Assembly (NCBI RefSeq): GCF_003667575.1
Contig: NZ_RCUY01000001.1
Coordinates: 419,947 to 483,946, forward strand
DNA: 64,000 nt
DNA from: Mycetocola lacteus
GTDB lineage: Bacteria > Actinomycetota > Actinomycetes > Actinomycetales > Microbacteriaceae
Direction of reading: 5' to 3'
Shown here: positions 26,351-34,599 of the stretch, piece by piece
How positions within the stretch are numbered: the first letter of the stretch is position 1
Layout: every line of letters begins with the position of its first letter
The notes under the pieces: generated by a model
What the model was told of the DNA's origin: nothing
The model's database searches: none
What the model saw: the letters and a program-made list of their open reading frames with translations, nothing else
Program-made: the position numbers and the translations under genes

Positions 26351-27853
26351 CTAGTTCTCGGGAACCAGCACGGGGGTTTCGCGGTTGAGCGCCCTGCCGG
26401 AGAAGAACTCCTTGGCACCGGGGAACCGCGACCAGATGAACATCACGACCAGGCCCAGCAGCAGCGATCCGACACCCATCACGAAGGTGCCGCTGGTGCC
26501 GAGCAGCTGCGTGGTGCCGTAGTTCGGATCAAGCATGCTGATTGCCGAGTAGACAAACACGGTGCCCATCATCAGCCCGCCGATCAGCGGCAGCACGAGC
26601 CGGAACACGGTGTTGCGGGCGCTGTCGAAGAGGTTTTTGCGGAAGAACCAGATGCAGGCAAACGAGGTGATCGTGTAGTACATGGCCACCGCGAGGGAGG
26701 TGGATTCGATCGTGTCGGAGAGGATGTTGCCGCTCAGCAGGGACATCCCCACGTAGAAGATCACCGAGACGACACCCATGAAGATGGTTGAGAAACCGGG
26801 GGTCGAGTACTTGGGGGTGATCTTGGCGAACGGGCCGGGCAGGCCCTTGTAGACGCCCATCGCCAGGGTTCCGCGGGCGGTGGGAAGAATCGTGGTCTGG
26901 CAGGTGGAGAGAGCCGAGACGAACACCGCGAACACCAGGACCCAGCCCCACTGGCCGAGGGCATCGTTACGCAGACCGAAGAACACGTCCTCGGCGGTGT
27001 CGGGGTTGGCCAGGCCGGTGCCGGTGGTGCCGACCCCGGCGTGCATCATGGCCAGCAGGGTCATACCGATGTAGGTGATCAGCAGCACGACGGTGGACAA
27101 CAGGGCCGCCAGCCCCGGAGTGGTGCGCGGGTTCTTGGTTTCCTCGGCGAGGGAGAGGCAGGTGTCCCAGCCCCAGTAGATGAAGATCGCCAGCAGCACA
27201 CCCTGGATGAATCCGGCCGGGTTATCGGCGGCGAACGGGTTGAACCAGTCCCAGGAGAAGGCGAAGTTGTGGAACGCGCCGCTGCCGATGGCGAGCGCCA
27301 GGCCGATGCAGAAGGCGATGATCGCCAGGTATTGCAGCGCCATCAGAATGTTTTGGGTCAGCGCCCCGGCTTCCACCGCCCGGTAGGAGACCCAGGTCAT
27401 CGCGGCGATGATGACCGCGCCGAGCGCCACCACGAGGGTGTGGTTCTTGGCGATCGATCCGTCACCGATGAGCAGCAGCAGGTACTTGGAGGCGACCTCA
27501 CTCTGGCTCGACATGACGATCACACCGGCCACAAACACACCCCAACCGGCCATCCAGCCGGTGCGCGGACCGAATGCCTTGGACGCCCAGGTGAACGCGG
27601 TGCCGGCGTCGGGGACCGCGGTGTTGAGCTCGCGGTAGGCAAAGGCGGTGAGGCACATCGGCACGAAGGCAACGATCAGCGCGATCGGCGCCTGAGCTCC
27701 GGCCGCGATCACGATAAACCCGAGGGTTGCTGCCAGGGAGTACAGCGGTGCGGTGGAGCCGAGGCCAATCACCATCGAGGCCATCAGGCCCAGCTTGCCG
27801 TGCGCCAGGCCCTTACCGCCCTGGCCCGCGGCCACGTTTTCTGTCACGCTCAC
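26351..27853 (-). CDS. APC-superfamily amino acid/polyamine permease
   Basis: A 500-aa transporter with about twelve hydrophobic segments. The N-terminal GLGSTAPLYSLAATLGF is the glycine-rich first helix of APC transporters, and helix 6 contains IFIYWGWDTCLSLAEETKNP, a family hallmark. GTG at 27853 begins VSVTENVAAG; the longer reading starts in non-coding sequence. It is the first gene of a probable two-gene operon with the saccharopine-dehydrogenase-like enzyme, suggesting import of the enzyme's amino substrate. Confidence 0.9.
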   Translation of the reverse strand: MSVTENVAAGQGGKGLAHGKLGLMASMVIGLGSTAPLYSLAATLGFIVIAAGAQAPIALIVAFVPMCLTAFAYRELNTAVPDAGTAFTWASKAFGPRTGWMAGWGVFVAGVIVMSSQSEVASKYLLLLIGDGSIAKNHTLVVALGAVIIAAMTWVSYRAVEAGALTQNILMALQYLAIIAFCIGLALAIGSGAFHNFAFSWDWFNPFAADNPAGFIQGVLLAIFIYWGWDTCLSLAEETKNPRTTPGLAALLSTVVLLITYIGMTLLAMMHAGVGTTGTGLANPDTAEDVFFGLRNDALGQWGWVLVFAVFVSALSTCQTTILPTARGTLAMGVYKGLPGPFAKITPKYSTPGFSTIFMGVVSVIFYVGMSLLSGNILSDTIESTSLAVAMYYTITSFACIWFFRKNLFDSARNTVFRLVLPLIGGLMMGTVFVYSAISMLDPNYGTTQLLGTSGTFVMGVGSLLLGLVVMFIWSRFPGAKEFFSGRALNRETPVLVPEN

Positions 27854-28551
27854 TTGTGCTCCTCTGCAACGGTACGCCGGGGTGGGGATCGAGCCGGTCG
27901 TCGAGTTTCCGCACCTCCCAACCATTCGGTCGGGAGGTAGGTAAATCGTGCCACGCGATCTTTCCCCCGTCAACACGATCACCCTCGATTTGTGCCTCGC
28001 GACCCCCTCGACACCGAGTTTTCTCGCTGGCAACTCCCGTGTCTCGCCGCGCAACGACGCGGATTATTCCCCCGTCGCGGCGTTGCGAAATTAAATTGTA
28101 AACACCTTGTTTCGGATACCTGGATGCGGGTCAAATAACCCTCCGGCCGTCGATCCAACTAGGACGCTCACCACGGTTCGTCTTATACACGCGTCGACGC
28201 GCTGCACAAATTTGAGAGGCTGCCATTTCCGAGAAAGCGCCGTCGGGATCATCCAGCCATGTTCCGGGGCGCGAACCGTGCCGCTTGGCGAGCTGCGAAG
28301 CAAGGGAGTTCCTGACCACGATCTCAACAATCCCGATTGACTGATGGAAAGCCCCGGAAGGCCTCTGTGAAAGCATGTCTCCGGGGTTACGACTTTTAAG
28401 CTACGCGTGCACGCGGGCACATCGATCGCCGGAACCCAGACTGTGGACAACCACAAATATTTCGCGGGGTGTGGAGGATCGCAGGATATGCAGGAAGCCC
28501 CGGTCGAAGACGATCAACCGGGGCCACACGGATTGGCTTTGCGCGGGCCTG
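27854..28551. other. Long intergenic region with inverted repeats and no convincing gene
   Basis: About 700 bp between the APC permease start and the 92-aa membrane protein stop. Short inverted repeats are ACCTCCC / GGGAGGT (27913-27938), possibly an operator for the permease, and CGCAACGACGCG / CGCGGCGTTGCG (28050-28087, one mismatch). A GCCCCGGT / ACCGGGGC hairpin at the right end (28497-28524) is listed separately. The middle (28100-28490) is of lower G+C than the neighbours and holds only short frames without recognisable protein features. Confidence 0.6.
28497..28524 (-). terminator. Terminator hairpin after the 92-aa membrane protein gene
   Basis: 8-bp stem GCCCCGGT / ACCGGGGC, located 28 bp past the stop codon at 28552 in the direction of transcription. 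Confidence 0.6.
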
Positions 28552-28830
28552 CTAGCCCAAACTCAGCAACACCAGGCTCAACAGCGGCGGCAGCACGGTT
28601 GGCACAAAGACGAGAATTCCCAAGATAAAAGCCGCCAGGCCCAGTCTCGAGCCGCGCAGCTCGGGGTGTGCTCGCAGGTTCGATCGTGACACCAATGCGA
28701 CGATAATCGCCGCAAGGGCCAAAACGCCGCCGCCGAGCGGGAGCACAATCGTCGCGAATAGCGAGGCCAGGGCCAGCCCGGCCGCGACGCATGCGGCACC
28801 ATCAACCGGCCTACTGGAAACCGAACTCAT
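28552..28830 (-). CDS. Small membrane protein, DUF4190-like
   Basis: A 92-aa protein with two to three hydrophobic helices. It starts at ATG 28830 with GGGGAGAG upstream (on the minus strand). A helix (AACVAAGLALASLFATIVLP) is followed by a Gly-rich turn and a second helix, then a basic loop (SRSNLRAHPEL) and a final helix. This resembles short DUF4190-type membrane proteins; the function is unknown. It stands alone between two terminator-like regions. Confidence 0.7.
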   Translation of the reverse strand: MSSVSSRPVDGAACVAAGLALASLFATIVLPLGGGVLALAAIIVALVSRSNLRAHPELRGSRLGLAAFILGILVFVPTVLPPLLSLVLLSLG

Positions 28831-28916
28831 GATTCTCTCCCCCGTCGAGAGCCTGGCGATCCCCGATCGCATAACGACTGTTTGGTCCAAGCGTAGTGGA
28901 TGCTCCTCGGCACAAC

Positions 28917-29267
28917 CTACGCTCGGCGCGAGCGCGTCATCCGGACAACAATGAGCCAACGCAGGAGCAGAATTACCGCGGTCACCGCCAGCGTCCATAC
29001 CGCGATCAGCCCGTCCGAGGCTTCAAGAAACCCGGTCAGTACAGGATGCTGCCGCACGGTGTCTGCATCAAAGCTCCACCATGTGTCCTGAGACCGCACC
29101 CCGGAGCTGTGCGAGTGCCGCTCGCCACCCAGCGCCGTGGCTATCCCTGGTCGAACCAGCGCATTCAGGATCACACCAACAACAAGCGGCCCGACCATGC
29201 ACACCAGGAAGCTCAGCGTGAGCCGGCGCTGAGACTTGCGCTCACGGCCCTCATCGGTGGTACTCAT
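28917..29267 (-). CDS. Hypothetical two-helix membrane protein
   Basis: A 116-aa protein, not recognised. A basic N-terminus (GRERKSQRR) leads to a first helix (LTLSFLVCMVGPLVVGVIL). An extracytoplasmic loop of about 50 residues is rich in His, Ser and Trp (HSHSSGVRSQDTWWSF), and a second helix (AVWTLAVTAVILLLRWLIVV) ends in a basic RMTRSRRA tail. ATG 29267 is preferred to a start eight codons upstream, which sits next to the TACGGT promoter-like hexamer. Confidence 0.65.
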   Translation of the reverse strand: MSTTDEGRERKSQRRLTLSFLVCMVGPLVVGVILNALVRPGIATALGGERHSHSSGVRSQDTWWSFDADTVRQHPVLTGFLEASDGLIAVWTLAVTAVILLLRWLIVVRMTRSRRA

Positions 29268-29340
29268 TGAAGCCCACCGTAGCATCAACAAACTCGCGCC
29301 GAGGGGAAAGAATCGTGGGGAACATGACTCTCAGCCAACA

Positions 29341-29376
29341 AAAGCCGGCCGGTCTCGATGGAGACCGGCCGGCTTT
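29341..29376. terminator. Strong bidirectional terminator, tRNA-Ala 3' side
   Basis: A 16-bp perfect inverted repeat, AAAGCCGGCCGGTCTC / GAGACCGGCCGGCTTT, with a GATG loop and T-rich flanks on both sides. It lies five bases beyond the tRNA-Ala 3' end and would terminate its transcript. Confidence 0.9.
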
Positions 29377-29380
29377 TTTG

Positions 29381-29456
29381 TGGTGGACCTAGGGGGATTC
29401 GAACCCCCGACCTCTTCATTGCGAACGAAGCGCGCTACCAACTGCGCCATAGGCCC
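29381..29456 (-). tRNA. tRNA-Ala (anticodon CGC)
   Basis: A 76-nt cloverleaf including an encoded 3' CCA. Acceptor GGGCCTA pairs with TAGGTCC and includes the G3:U70 wobble that specifies alanine. The D arm is GCGC-AGTTGGTA-GCGC, the anticodon arm CTTCG-TTCGCAA-TGAAG gives anticodon CGC (GCG codons), and the T arm is GGGGG-TTCGAAT-CCCCC. Confidence 0.97.
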
Positions 29457-29647
29457 GTGCGGTAAGAACGAGCGTATCACGCGGGAAACGCCGCGCCGAA
29501 TTGGTCGACGCAAAACCGCGGCTGATCCGCGGATGGCCCCGGGACTGGGTTCTTGATGTCTCGAGGGTTACCCGAAAGAATCAAGGCAGCGCACACATCT
29601 GGTGCGAAGAACCGTGAATCCTCACGGGTCAATCGAGAGGGCCCAGA

Positions 29648-30358
29648 TTGCCATCCAACCGGCGTCCATTTATCGCTCTCGCCCTGGTCTCAGGGGTAAT
29701 TGGGGGATTCAGCGGCTGCACACTGGCCGAGACCGAACGTCCGCGTCTCACCGTGTCCCCCGACGAGGAGGAGGCCGCGGTCATCGACACCACCCGGGAG
29801 CAGAGTGAGCGAAACGGAACCGGTGATCTGGGGGACGGACTCCCGCCGCTCAATGCCGATATCACGGTCGAGGATTTCAACACCGAAAACCTCTTTGCTC
29901 CCACGCATGAGACCGTCGCCGATCTGAACGGCTTTGGCACCCTCCTGGCCGAGTCCCTGCAACGACTCGATAACGCCGCATTTGACCAACGCGGCACCAC
30001 GAAGTCACGTGAGGATGCGCGGCTGACGTTTACCAAAACGATCACCGGGCACTACACGCTGAGCGAGGATGCGCGGCGAGATCTCGAACGCGCAAGCATC
30101 GCCGCGGTGAAGCTCGGAACCGAACCGGTCCCCGACCACAAGAGCACGGTGACCGCCAGCCGGGTCCGGCTTCTGGGCGGCGGAATCGAGGAGACACTGG
30201 GGAGTCGCACTCGGGTCTCCTATGAAATCATCTTTGCCCGCGACCTCACCGGCAGTCCGGTGCGTGAGCGCTGGGATGAAATCGTTTCCTACGGCGTCCT
30301 CTTTGATGATCTCACCGGTGAAATCGCCCGCTTCCAGGTGAATCGCACCCCGCTCTAG
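29648..30358 (+). CDS. Hypothetical secreted lipoprotein
   Basis: A 236-aa protein with a lipoprotein-type signal peptide: basic N-terminus, hydrophobic core, then GFSGC with Cys24 as predicted lipidation site. The mature part starts with an acidic stretch and contains a globular domain of mixed alpha/beta character. No known family was recognised. The start is a TTG supported by GAGAGGG at 29637-29643; no better in-frame start keeps the signal peptide. It is a single gene followed by a perfect terminator hairpin. Confidence 0.7.
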   Translation: MPSNRRPFIALALVSGVIGGFSGCTLAETERPRLTVSPDEEEAAVIDTTREQSERNGTGDLGDGLPPLNADITVEDFNTENLFAPTHETVADLNGFGTLLAESLQRLDNAAFDQRGTTKSREDARLTFTKTITGHYTLSEDARRDLERASIAAVKLGTEPVPDHKSTVTASRVRLLGGGIEETLGSRTRVSYEIIFARDLTGSPVRERWDEIVSYGVLFDDLTGEIARFQVNRTPL

Positions 30359-30374
30359 CGGCTGCAATCCACAC

Positions 30375-30402
30375 GCCCCGCTCACGCGAACGTGAGCGGG
30401 GC
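30375..30402 (+). terminator. Terminator hairpin after the lipoprotein gene
   Basis: Perfect 12-bp stem GCCCCGCTCACG / CGTGAGCGGGGC with a CGAA tetraloop, 17 bp after the stop codon. Confidence 0.8.
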
Positions 30403-30448
30403 ATCGTGACTCCGTCTTGAGGGTGGGCTCGCGCCCACAACGCGGCGA

Positions 30449-31453
30449 CTAGCCGGCGTTGCGACGGCGGGCCAGCAGGTCCACCGAGAGGTCTTCGCCG
30501 TGAGCGTACTCGTCCACGACACCCATCCGGGCAAACCGGCTCACCGGGCGATCCTCGGCCTGCGGCGTCGCCTCGGTTGGCTCCTGGTCGGCGGATGCGG
30601 ACGCCGCAGCCCCCGCACGCTCGGCCACCGCGGCCGGGGTGATCGACACCGGAGCCTCGGGAGCCAGCTCGGCCGCGCGCTCGGCGAGCACCTGGGCGAG
30701 GGCCGCGCGACGCAGCGCGTCCTGAGCATCCTGCCGCGCCATCGAGGCGGCTGCCACCGATCCCTCGGAGGCATACATCGGGGCGGGCAGCACCGGCGGA
30801 ACCCAGGCACCGGGGCGCAGCGGCTCGGCCTGGGGAACAGCAACGGGCAGCGGATCGGCAAGGTCCTGCATCGGCTGAGACTCGGCGGGCACCACGGTAG
30901 CCGTCTGATCCAGCACAGCCTCGGGCACCGCCACCAGCTTGACCGGGCGGGCCAGCGCCACCAGCAGCGAGACTCCCGCGAGCGCCATCAGTGCACCCAC
31001 GATCAGGAGCACGGCCTGACCGCCACCGGCCAGAATGACGCTGCCGGAGACGATGCCGATCGCACCGATCAGCAGGGTCACGGTTGCCATCAGCCGCGAA
31101 CGCTTGCGTGCCTTGGCACGAAGTGCGGTCAACGGCGGGCGCGCGGTGAGCTCGGCCCGCAGCTGAGCGGCTTCTTCGAGCGCCTCCTGCTTGGCGCGCT
31201 CGCGAATCTCGGCCTGCACCTTGCGCAGTACCTTCTGCTTCTCGGCGACCTCGCGCGAGGAAATCTCCAGGTGTACCTGGCCGGGCATCTCGGTGGTTTC
31301 GGCGAGCACACGCATGGTCTGCTGCAATCGCACGGCGTTACGCTCGGTCGCCAAATACTCATTGCGTCGGCGCCATGTGGGCACCAAATAGATGAGCCAC
31401 AGCACGGCTGCAGCCGCGAACACCACACCACCACTCAGAATTCCACCCGGCAT
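30449..31453 (-). CDS. Conserved actinobacterial membrane protein with coiled-coil region
   Basis: A 334-aa protein. It has an N-terminal membrane helix (about 6-26), a charged helical segment likely to form a coiled coil (REVAEKQKVLRKVQAEIRE and on to residue 105), then a helical hairpin in the membrane (about 118-170). The C-terminus is Ala/Pro-rich and ends in DEYAHGEDLSVDLLARRRNAG. I recognise it only as a conserved neighbour of rimJ-galU in related actinobacteria. ATG 31453 is preceded by TACCGT and exactly six bases, so the mRNA is probably leaderless; the longer frame to 31750 has no promoter logic. Confidence 0.7.
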   Translation of the reverse strand: MPGGILSGGVVFAAAAVLWLIYLVPTWRRRNEYLATERNAVRLQQTMRVLAETTEMPGQVHLEISSREVAEKQKVLRKVQAEIRERAKQEALEEAAQLRAELTARPPLTALRAKARKRSRLMATVTLLIGAIGIVSGSVILAGGGQAVLLIVGALMALAGVSLLVALARPVKLVAVPEAVLDQTATVVPAESQPMQDLADPLPVAVPQAEPLRPGAWVPPVLPAPMYASEGSVAAASMARQDAQDALRRAALAQVLAERAAELAPEAPVSITPAAVAERAGAAASASADQEPTEATPQAEDRPVSRFARMGVVDEYAHGEDLSVDLLARRRNAG

Positions 31454-31459
31454 ACACCT

Positions 31460-31465
31460 ACGGTA
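31460..31465 (-). promoter_or_regulatory. -10 element (TACCGT) for a leaderless start
   Basis: On the minus strand TACCGT ends six bases before the ATG at 31453, so the transcript would begin at the start codon. No ribosome-binding site is present. Confidence 0.5.
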
Positions 31466-31562
31466 CGTGCGAATGACAAAAAACGGCCCTCGCACCGCGG
31501 GTGTGTCTACAAACACTCGGCGGATATTCCGGCAAACCCGGCGTGTTGCACGATCGTGATGC

Positions 31563-32216
31563 CTAGTACTCCAGTGGCAGGCTCGCCGCGAGCCGATCGG
31601 CCTCGGGAATCTCGGCCAGGTGCGGATCGGCAAGTCCCATCCGCCAGCGAGCATAGACACCCTCGGGAGCCTCCTCGGCCACCACGGCAAAGCAGTAATG
31701 ATCGCGCCAGTCCCCGTTGATGTGAATATAGCGTCGGCGTAACCCCTCATACCGGAACCCGAGCTTACGCACGACCGCCAGGCTCGGGGCGTTCTCCGGC
31801 CGGATGCAGATCTCCATCCGGTGCAGCCCGAGCATCCGGAACGTGTAGTCGGTGGCCAGCGCCACCGCGGTAGGCGTAATGCCCTTGCCCGCGAATCGCT
31901 CGGAGATCCAGTAGCCGAGGCTCGCCGAGGCCAGGGAACCGTAGGTGAGCCCGGACACCGTCAGTTGCCCGGCCAGCTCCCCCCGGTACTCCATGATCAG
32001 AGGCAGACTCTCCCCCGCGCGCGCGGCAGCGAGGCGGTCGCGAATGGACGCACGCACGTCCATCGCAAACATGCCGCGGGGGCTGGTCGCCTCCCACGGT
32101 GCCAGCCAGGAGCGGTTTCCCAGCAGCTCACGCTCGAGAGCCTTCGCGTCCCGCAGCTTGACGCCGCGCAACACGATATCCCCAACCTGCTGCGGCTGGA
32201 AATTCCAAGATGCCAC
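31563..32216 (-). CDS. GNAT-family N-acetyltransferase, RimJ/RimL type
   Basis: A 217-aa cytoplasmic acetyltransferase. The acetyl-CoA-binding region contains SLGYWISERFAGKGITPTAVALATDY (about residues 98-123), the Q/RxxGxG/A loop equivalent, followed by LHRMEICIRPENAPSLAVVRKLGFRYEG, a RimJ signature for proteins that acetylate ribosomal protein N-termini or other alpha-amino groups. It starts with GTG at 32216, nine bases after the galU stop, so it is co-transcribed with galU. The acceptor is not known. Confidence 0.88.
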   Translation of the reverse strand: MASWNFQPQQVGDIVLRGVKLRDAKALERELLGNRSWLAPWEATSPRGMFAMDVRASIRDRLAAARAGESLPLIMEYRGELAGQLTVSGLTYGSLASASLGYWISERFAGKGITPTAVALATDYTFRMLGLHRMEICIRPENAPSLAVVRKLGFRYEGLRRRYIHINGDWRDHYCFAVVAEEAPEGVYARWRMGLADPHLAEIPEADRLAASLPLEY

Positions 32217-32225
32217 TCGTGTGCC

Positions 32226-33122
32226 TTAGTCTTCGAGACCCGCAACAAAGCTGCGCAGCCAGGGCTTCAGTTCCGCGCCGAGGTCTTCCCGGTCGGTGGC
32301 AAGCTGCACGATGGCCTTGATGTAGTCGGCCCGGTCGCCGGTGTCATAGCGGCGACCGTCAAAGATCACGCCGTACACACCGCCCGCGATGGACTCATCG
32401 GCCGCGAGCTCCTGCAGAGCATCGGTGAGTTGAATTTCGCCGCCCTTACCGGGCTCGGTGTGCTCCAGCACACCAAATACCTCGGGGCGCAGGACATAGC
32501 GTCCGATGATGGCCAGATTCGAGGGCGCATCCTCCACGGCCGGCTTCTCCACCAGCCCGGTCACCCGGACCACGGACGGGTCGTCGGTGGCTTCAACCGC
32601 GGCGGCACCGTAGAGGGAAATCGACTCGGCAGGCACCTCCATCAGAGCGATGATGGTCGCGTTGCGCTTCTCCTGCTCGTCCAGCATCTGGACCAGCAGC
32701 GAGTCACGCTCATCGATCAGGTCGTCACCCAGCAGCACGGCGAACGGCTCGTTGCCGACGTGACGCTTGGCCCGCAGAACCGCGTGTCCGAGGCCCAGCG
32801 GGTCGCCCTGGCGCAGGAAGTGGATGTCGGCGAGGTCGTTGGGCTGCTCCACCGAGTCCAGGCGGCGCTTGTCGCCCTTCTTGCGCAGGGCAATTTCCAG
32901 TTCGGTGACCCGGTCAAAGTGGTTTTCCAGGGCGTTTTTGTTACGTCCGAGGATCATCAGAACGTCGGTCATTCCGGCGTCCACGGCCTCCTCAACCACG
33001 TATTGAATGGCCGGCTTATCAACGACCGGAAGCATTTCCTTGGGCATCGCTTTGGTCGCCGGAAGGAAGCGGGTTCCGAGACCTGCGGCGGGGATAACTA
33101 CCTTATTCGCACGCTTTGACAT
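32226..33122 (-). CDS. galU: UTP--glucose-1-phosphate uridylyltransferase
   Basis: A 298-aa enzyme making UDP-glucose from UTP and glucose-1-phosphate, a precursor of cell-wall glycans and glycolipids. The nucleotide-binding signature PAAGLGTRFLPATKAMPKEM is at about residues 11-30, with VVDKPAIQYVVEEA after it; later blocks FAVLLGDDLI and EKGGEIQLTDALQ (here PGKGGEIQLTDAL) are diagnostic. TAGTCT plus six bases precedes the ATG, indicating a leaderless mRNA. It is divergent from the 5-FTHF cyclo-ligase gene and the first gene of the galU-rimJ operon. Confidence 0.95.
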   Translation of the reverse strand: MSKRANKVVIPAAGLGTRFLPATKAMPKEMLPVVDKPAIQYVVEEAVDAGMTDVLMILGRNKNALENHFDRVTELEIALRKKGDKRRLDSVEQPNDLADIHFLRQGDPLGLGHAVLRAKRHVGNEPFAVLLGDDLIDERDSLLVQMLDEQEKRNATIIALMEVPAESISLYGAAAVEATDDPSVVRVTGLVEKPAVEDAPSNLAIIGRYVLRPEVFGVLEHTEPGKGGEIQLTDALQELAADESIAGGVYGVIFDGRRYDTGDRADYIKAIVQLATDREDLGAELKPWLRSFVAGLED

Positions 33123-33128
33123 ACCCCC

Positions 33129-33134
33129 AGACTA
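33129..33134 (-). promoter_or_regulatory. -10 element (TAGTCT) of galU, leaderless start
   Basis: On the minus strand TAGTCT is followed by GGGGGT and then the galU ATG. The divergent leaderless promoter of the cyclo-ligase gene lies 56 bp away. Confidence 0.55.
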
Positions 33135-33190
33135 CTCACACCGGGTACTCGGCAACAGCCCACGCCGTATCCAGTGCCGTCCATCACACC

Positions 33191-33196
33191 TAGAAT
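33191..33196 (+). promoter_or_regulatory. -10 element (TAGAAT) of the 5-FTHF cyclo-ligase gene, leaderless start
   Basis: TAGAAT is followed by GGGGCT and the ATG at 33203, placing the transcription start at the initiation codon. No Shine-Dalgarno sequence is at the proper position. Confidence 0.6.
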
Positions 33197-33202
33197 GGGG
33201 CT

Positions 33203-33784
33203 ATGTCCCATGAGGTAGATCACCAAAAGCGAGCCCTCCGCGCCGAGCTGCGCGAGCGCCGCCGCAATCTGACCAGCACCGAGCTGGAAAACACCACGGT
33301 CGGACTGACCACCCAGCTGCAGGAGCTCGTCACCCGTTCTGGGGCACGCAGCATCGCCTGCTATCTGTCCCGCCCGAGCGAGCCGAACACCCGCCCGTTC
33401 CTGAACTGGGCCCTCGAGCGCGGCATTCGTATCCTGTTCCCGATCTCCCGCGAGGATGGCCTGCTGGATTGGACCGTCGGTGAGACCGGCGAAGAGAGCG
33501 CGGGCCTGTTCGGGATCAACGAACCCATCGGCGAGCTGCTCGGCCCGATCGCGATCAACGACGTGGACCTGATCATCGTTCCCGCCGCCGCGGTGGACCA
33601 AACCGGGATGCGCCTGGGTTGGGGTCGCGGCTACTTCGATAAGACCCTCGGGTCGATGGAGCGCTGCCCACCCGTGTACGGCGTGATCTACGATAGTGAA
33701 CTGCGTGATTCGATCCCTCAGGATGTTCATGATCGCCCGGTCAACGGTGTTGTCACCCCGACGCGGATCGCCGAACTCGGCTAG
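33203..33784 (+). CDS. 5-formyltetrahydrofolate cyclo-ligase
   Basis: A 193-aa enzyme of one-carbon metabolism that converts 5-formyl-THF to 5,10-methenyl-THF using ATP. The N-terminal KRALRAELRERRRNL supplies the basic substrate-phosphate contacts, and the C-terminal VPAAAVDQTGMRLGWGRGYFDKTL (about 130-153) is the family signature with the GRGYFD ATP loop. It starts the fmdB-mscL gene group and is divergent from galU. Both genes show the same leaderless promoter geometry. Confidence 0.94.
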   Translation: MSHEVDHQKRALRAELRERRRNLTSTELENTTVGLTTQLQELVTRSGARSIACYLSRPSEPNTRPFLNWALERGIRILFPISREDGLLDWTVGETGEESAGLFGINEPIGELLGPIAINDVDLIIVPAAAVDQTGMRLGWGRGYFDKTLGSMERCPPVYGVIYDSELRDSIPQDVHDRPVNGVVTPTRIAELG

Positions 33785-33822
33785 ATCCTCCCTACTCTCC
33801 CTTAAAAACACAGGAAATATAC

Positions 33823-34035
33823 GTGCCCCTCTACTCCTATAAGTGCACCGAGTGCGGAAACGCCTTCGATATCACCCAGAGCCTTTCTGACGCAACGCTG
33901 AGCGAATGCCCGTTATGTGGTGGGAAACTGCGTAAACTTTTCGGCACGGTCGGTGTGAGCTTTAACGGCTCGGGTTTCTACAGCACCGACTCCAAGTCGG
34001 GTTCCTCCGGGAGCTCCGGCGGAGCCAAAAGCTAA
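33823..34035 (+). CDS. FmdB-family zinc-ribbon protein
   Basis: A 70-aa protein. The N-terminal MPLYSYKCTECGNAF and the pair CxxC...CPLCGGKLRKLFG form a zinc ribbon with two CxxC knuckles (Cys8/Cys11 and Cys29/Cys32). The GVSFNGSGFYSTDSK motif is the usual FmdB end, and a Ser/Gly-rich tail follows. It starts with GTG after AGGAAA. FmdB proteins are putative regulators of unknown mechanism; position between the cyclo-ligase gene and mscL is conserved in related genomes. Confidence 0.92.
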   Translation: MPLYSYKCTECGNAFDITQSLSDATLSECPLCGGKLRKLFGTVGVSFNGSGFYSTDSKSGSSGSSGGAKS

Positions 34036-34061
34036 CGAAACCACCACTGAAGGGGGACCCT

Positions 34062-34535
34062 ATGATTAAGGGCTTCAAGGAATTCATTCTTCGCGGAAAC
34101 GTCATTGATCTCGCCGTCGCGGTGGTCATTGGTGCCGCATTCACCTCGGTTGTCAACGCAATCGTGGAGAACATCTTCAACCCGATCATCGGCGCACTGT
34201 TCAAGGCCGACAGCCTGGACGCGACCTGGGTTCTCTCGATTCCGACCCTGGACCCGGACAAGCCCGCCGAGGTGAAGTTTGGCGCCGTTGTTGGAGCGAT
34301 TATCTCGTTCCTAATCGTCGCCGTTGTGGTGTACTTCGTATTTGTCCTGCCGATCAACCACTTCAAGAAGCGGGCCGACGCCCTGCTGTCGAAGAACAAG
34401 GACGCCGCCGCCGAGGAGACCCCCGAGGTTTCGGCGGATGTGGCTCTGCTCGCCGAGATTCGCGACCTGCTCGCGGCCAACGCCGACAACGCGGCCCTGG
34501 GCTCGCGCGGACCGGGCAAACACTCGGGCGAATAG
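34062..34535 (+). CDS. mscL: Large-conductance mechanosensitive channel MscL
   Basis: A 157-aa pentameric channel that releases solutes on hypo-osmotic shock. The N-terminal amphipathic MIKGFKEFILRGNVIDLAVAVVIGAAF leads into the first pore helix (about 14-40). The second helix lies near residues 70-95 (FGAVVGAIISFLIVAVVVYF). A charged cytoplasmic helix (LLAEIRDLL) follows near residue 125-140. A good AAGGGGGA site precedes the ATG. It is longer at the C-terminus than E. coli MscL, as in other actinobacteria. Confidence 0.96.
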   Translation: MIKGFKEFILRGNVIDLAVAVVIGAAFTSVVNAIVENIFNPIIGALFKADSLDATWVLSIPTLDPDKPAEVKFGAVVGAIISFLIVAVVVYFVFVLPINHFKKRADALLSKNKDAAAEETPEVSADVALLAEIRDLLAANADNAALGSRGPGKHSGE

Positions 34536-34541
34536 TTCCTC

Positions 34542-34585
34542 CAACACAAACGCGGCGACCGGATCGGTCGCCGCGTTTTGTGTTG
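34542..34585. terminator. Terminator between mscL and the convergent 32-aa ORF
   Basis: Long inverted repeat: core CGCGGCGACCG / CGGTCGCCGCG flanked by CAACACAAA / TTTGTGTTG with one bulged T. The TTTTGTGTTG side serves mscL, the opposite side the small ORF. Confidence 0.88.
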
Positions 34586-34599
34586 TGTCAACTCACCGG

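Noticed and set aside
28100..28490. Short frames in the long intergenic gap
   Set aside because: No ribosome-binding sites, no family similarity and no consistent coding bias.
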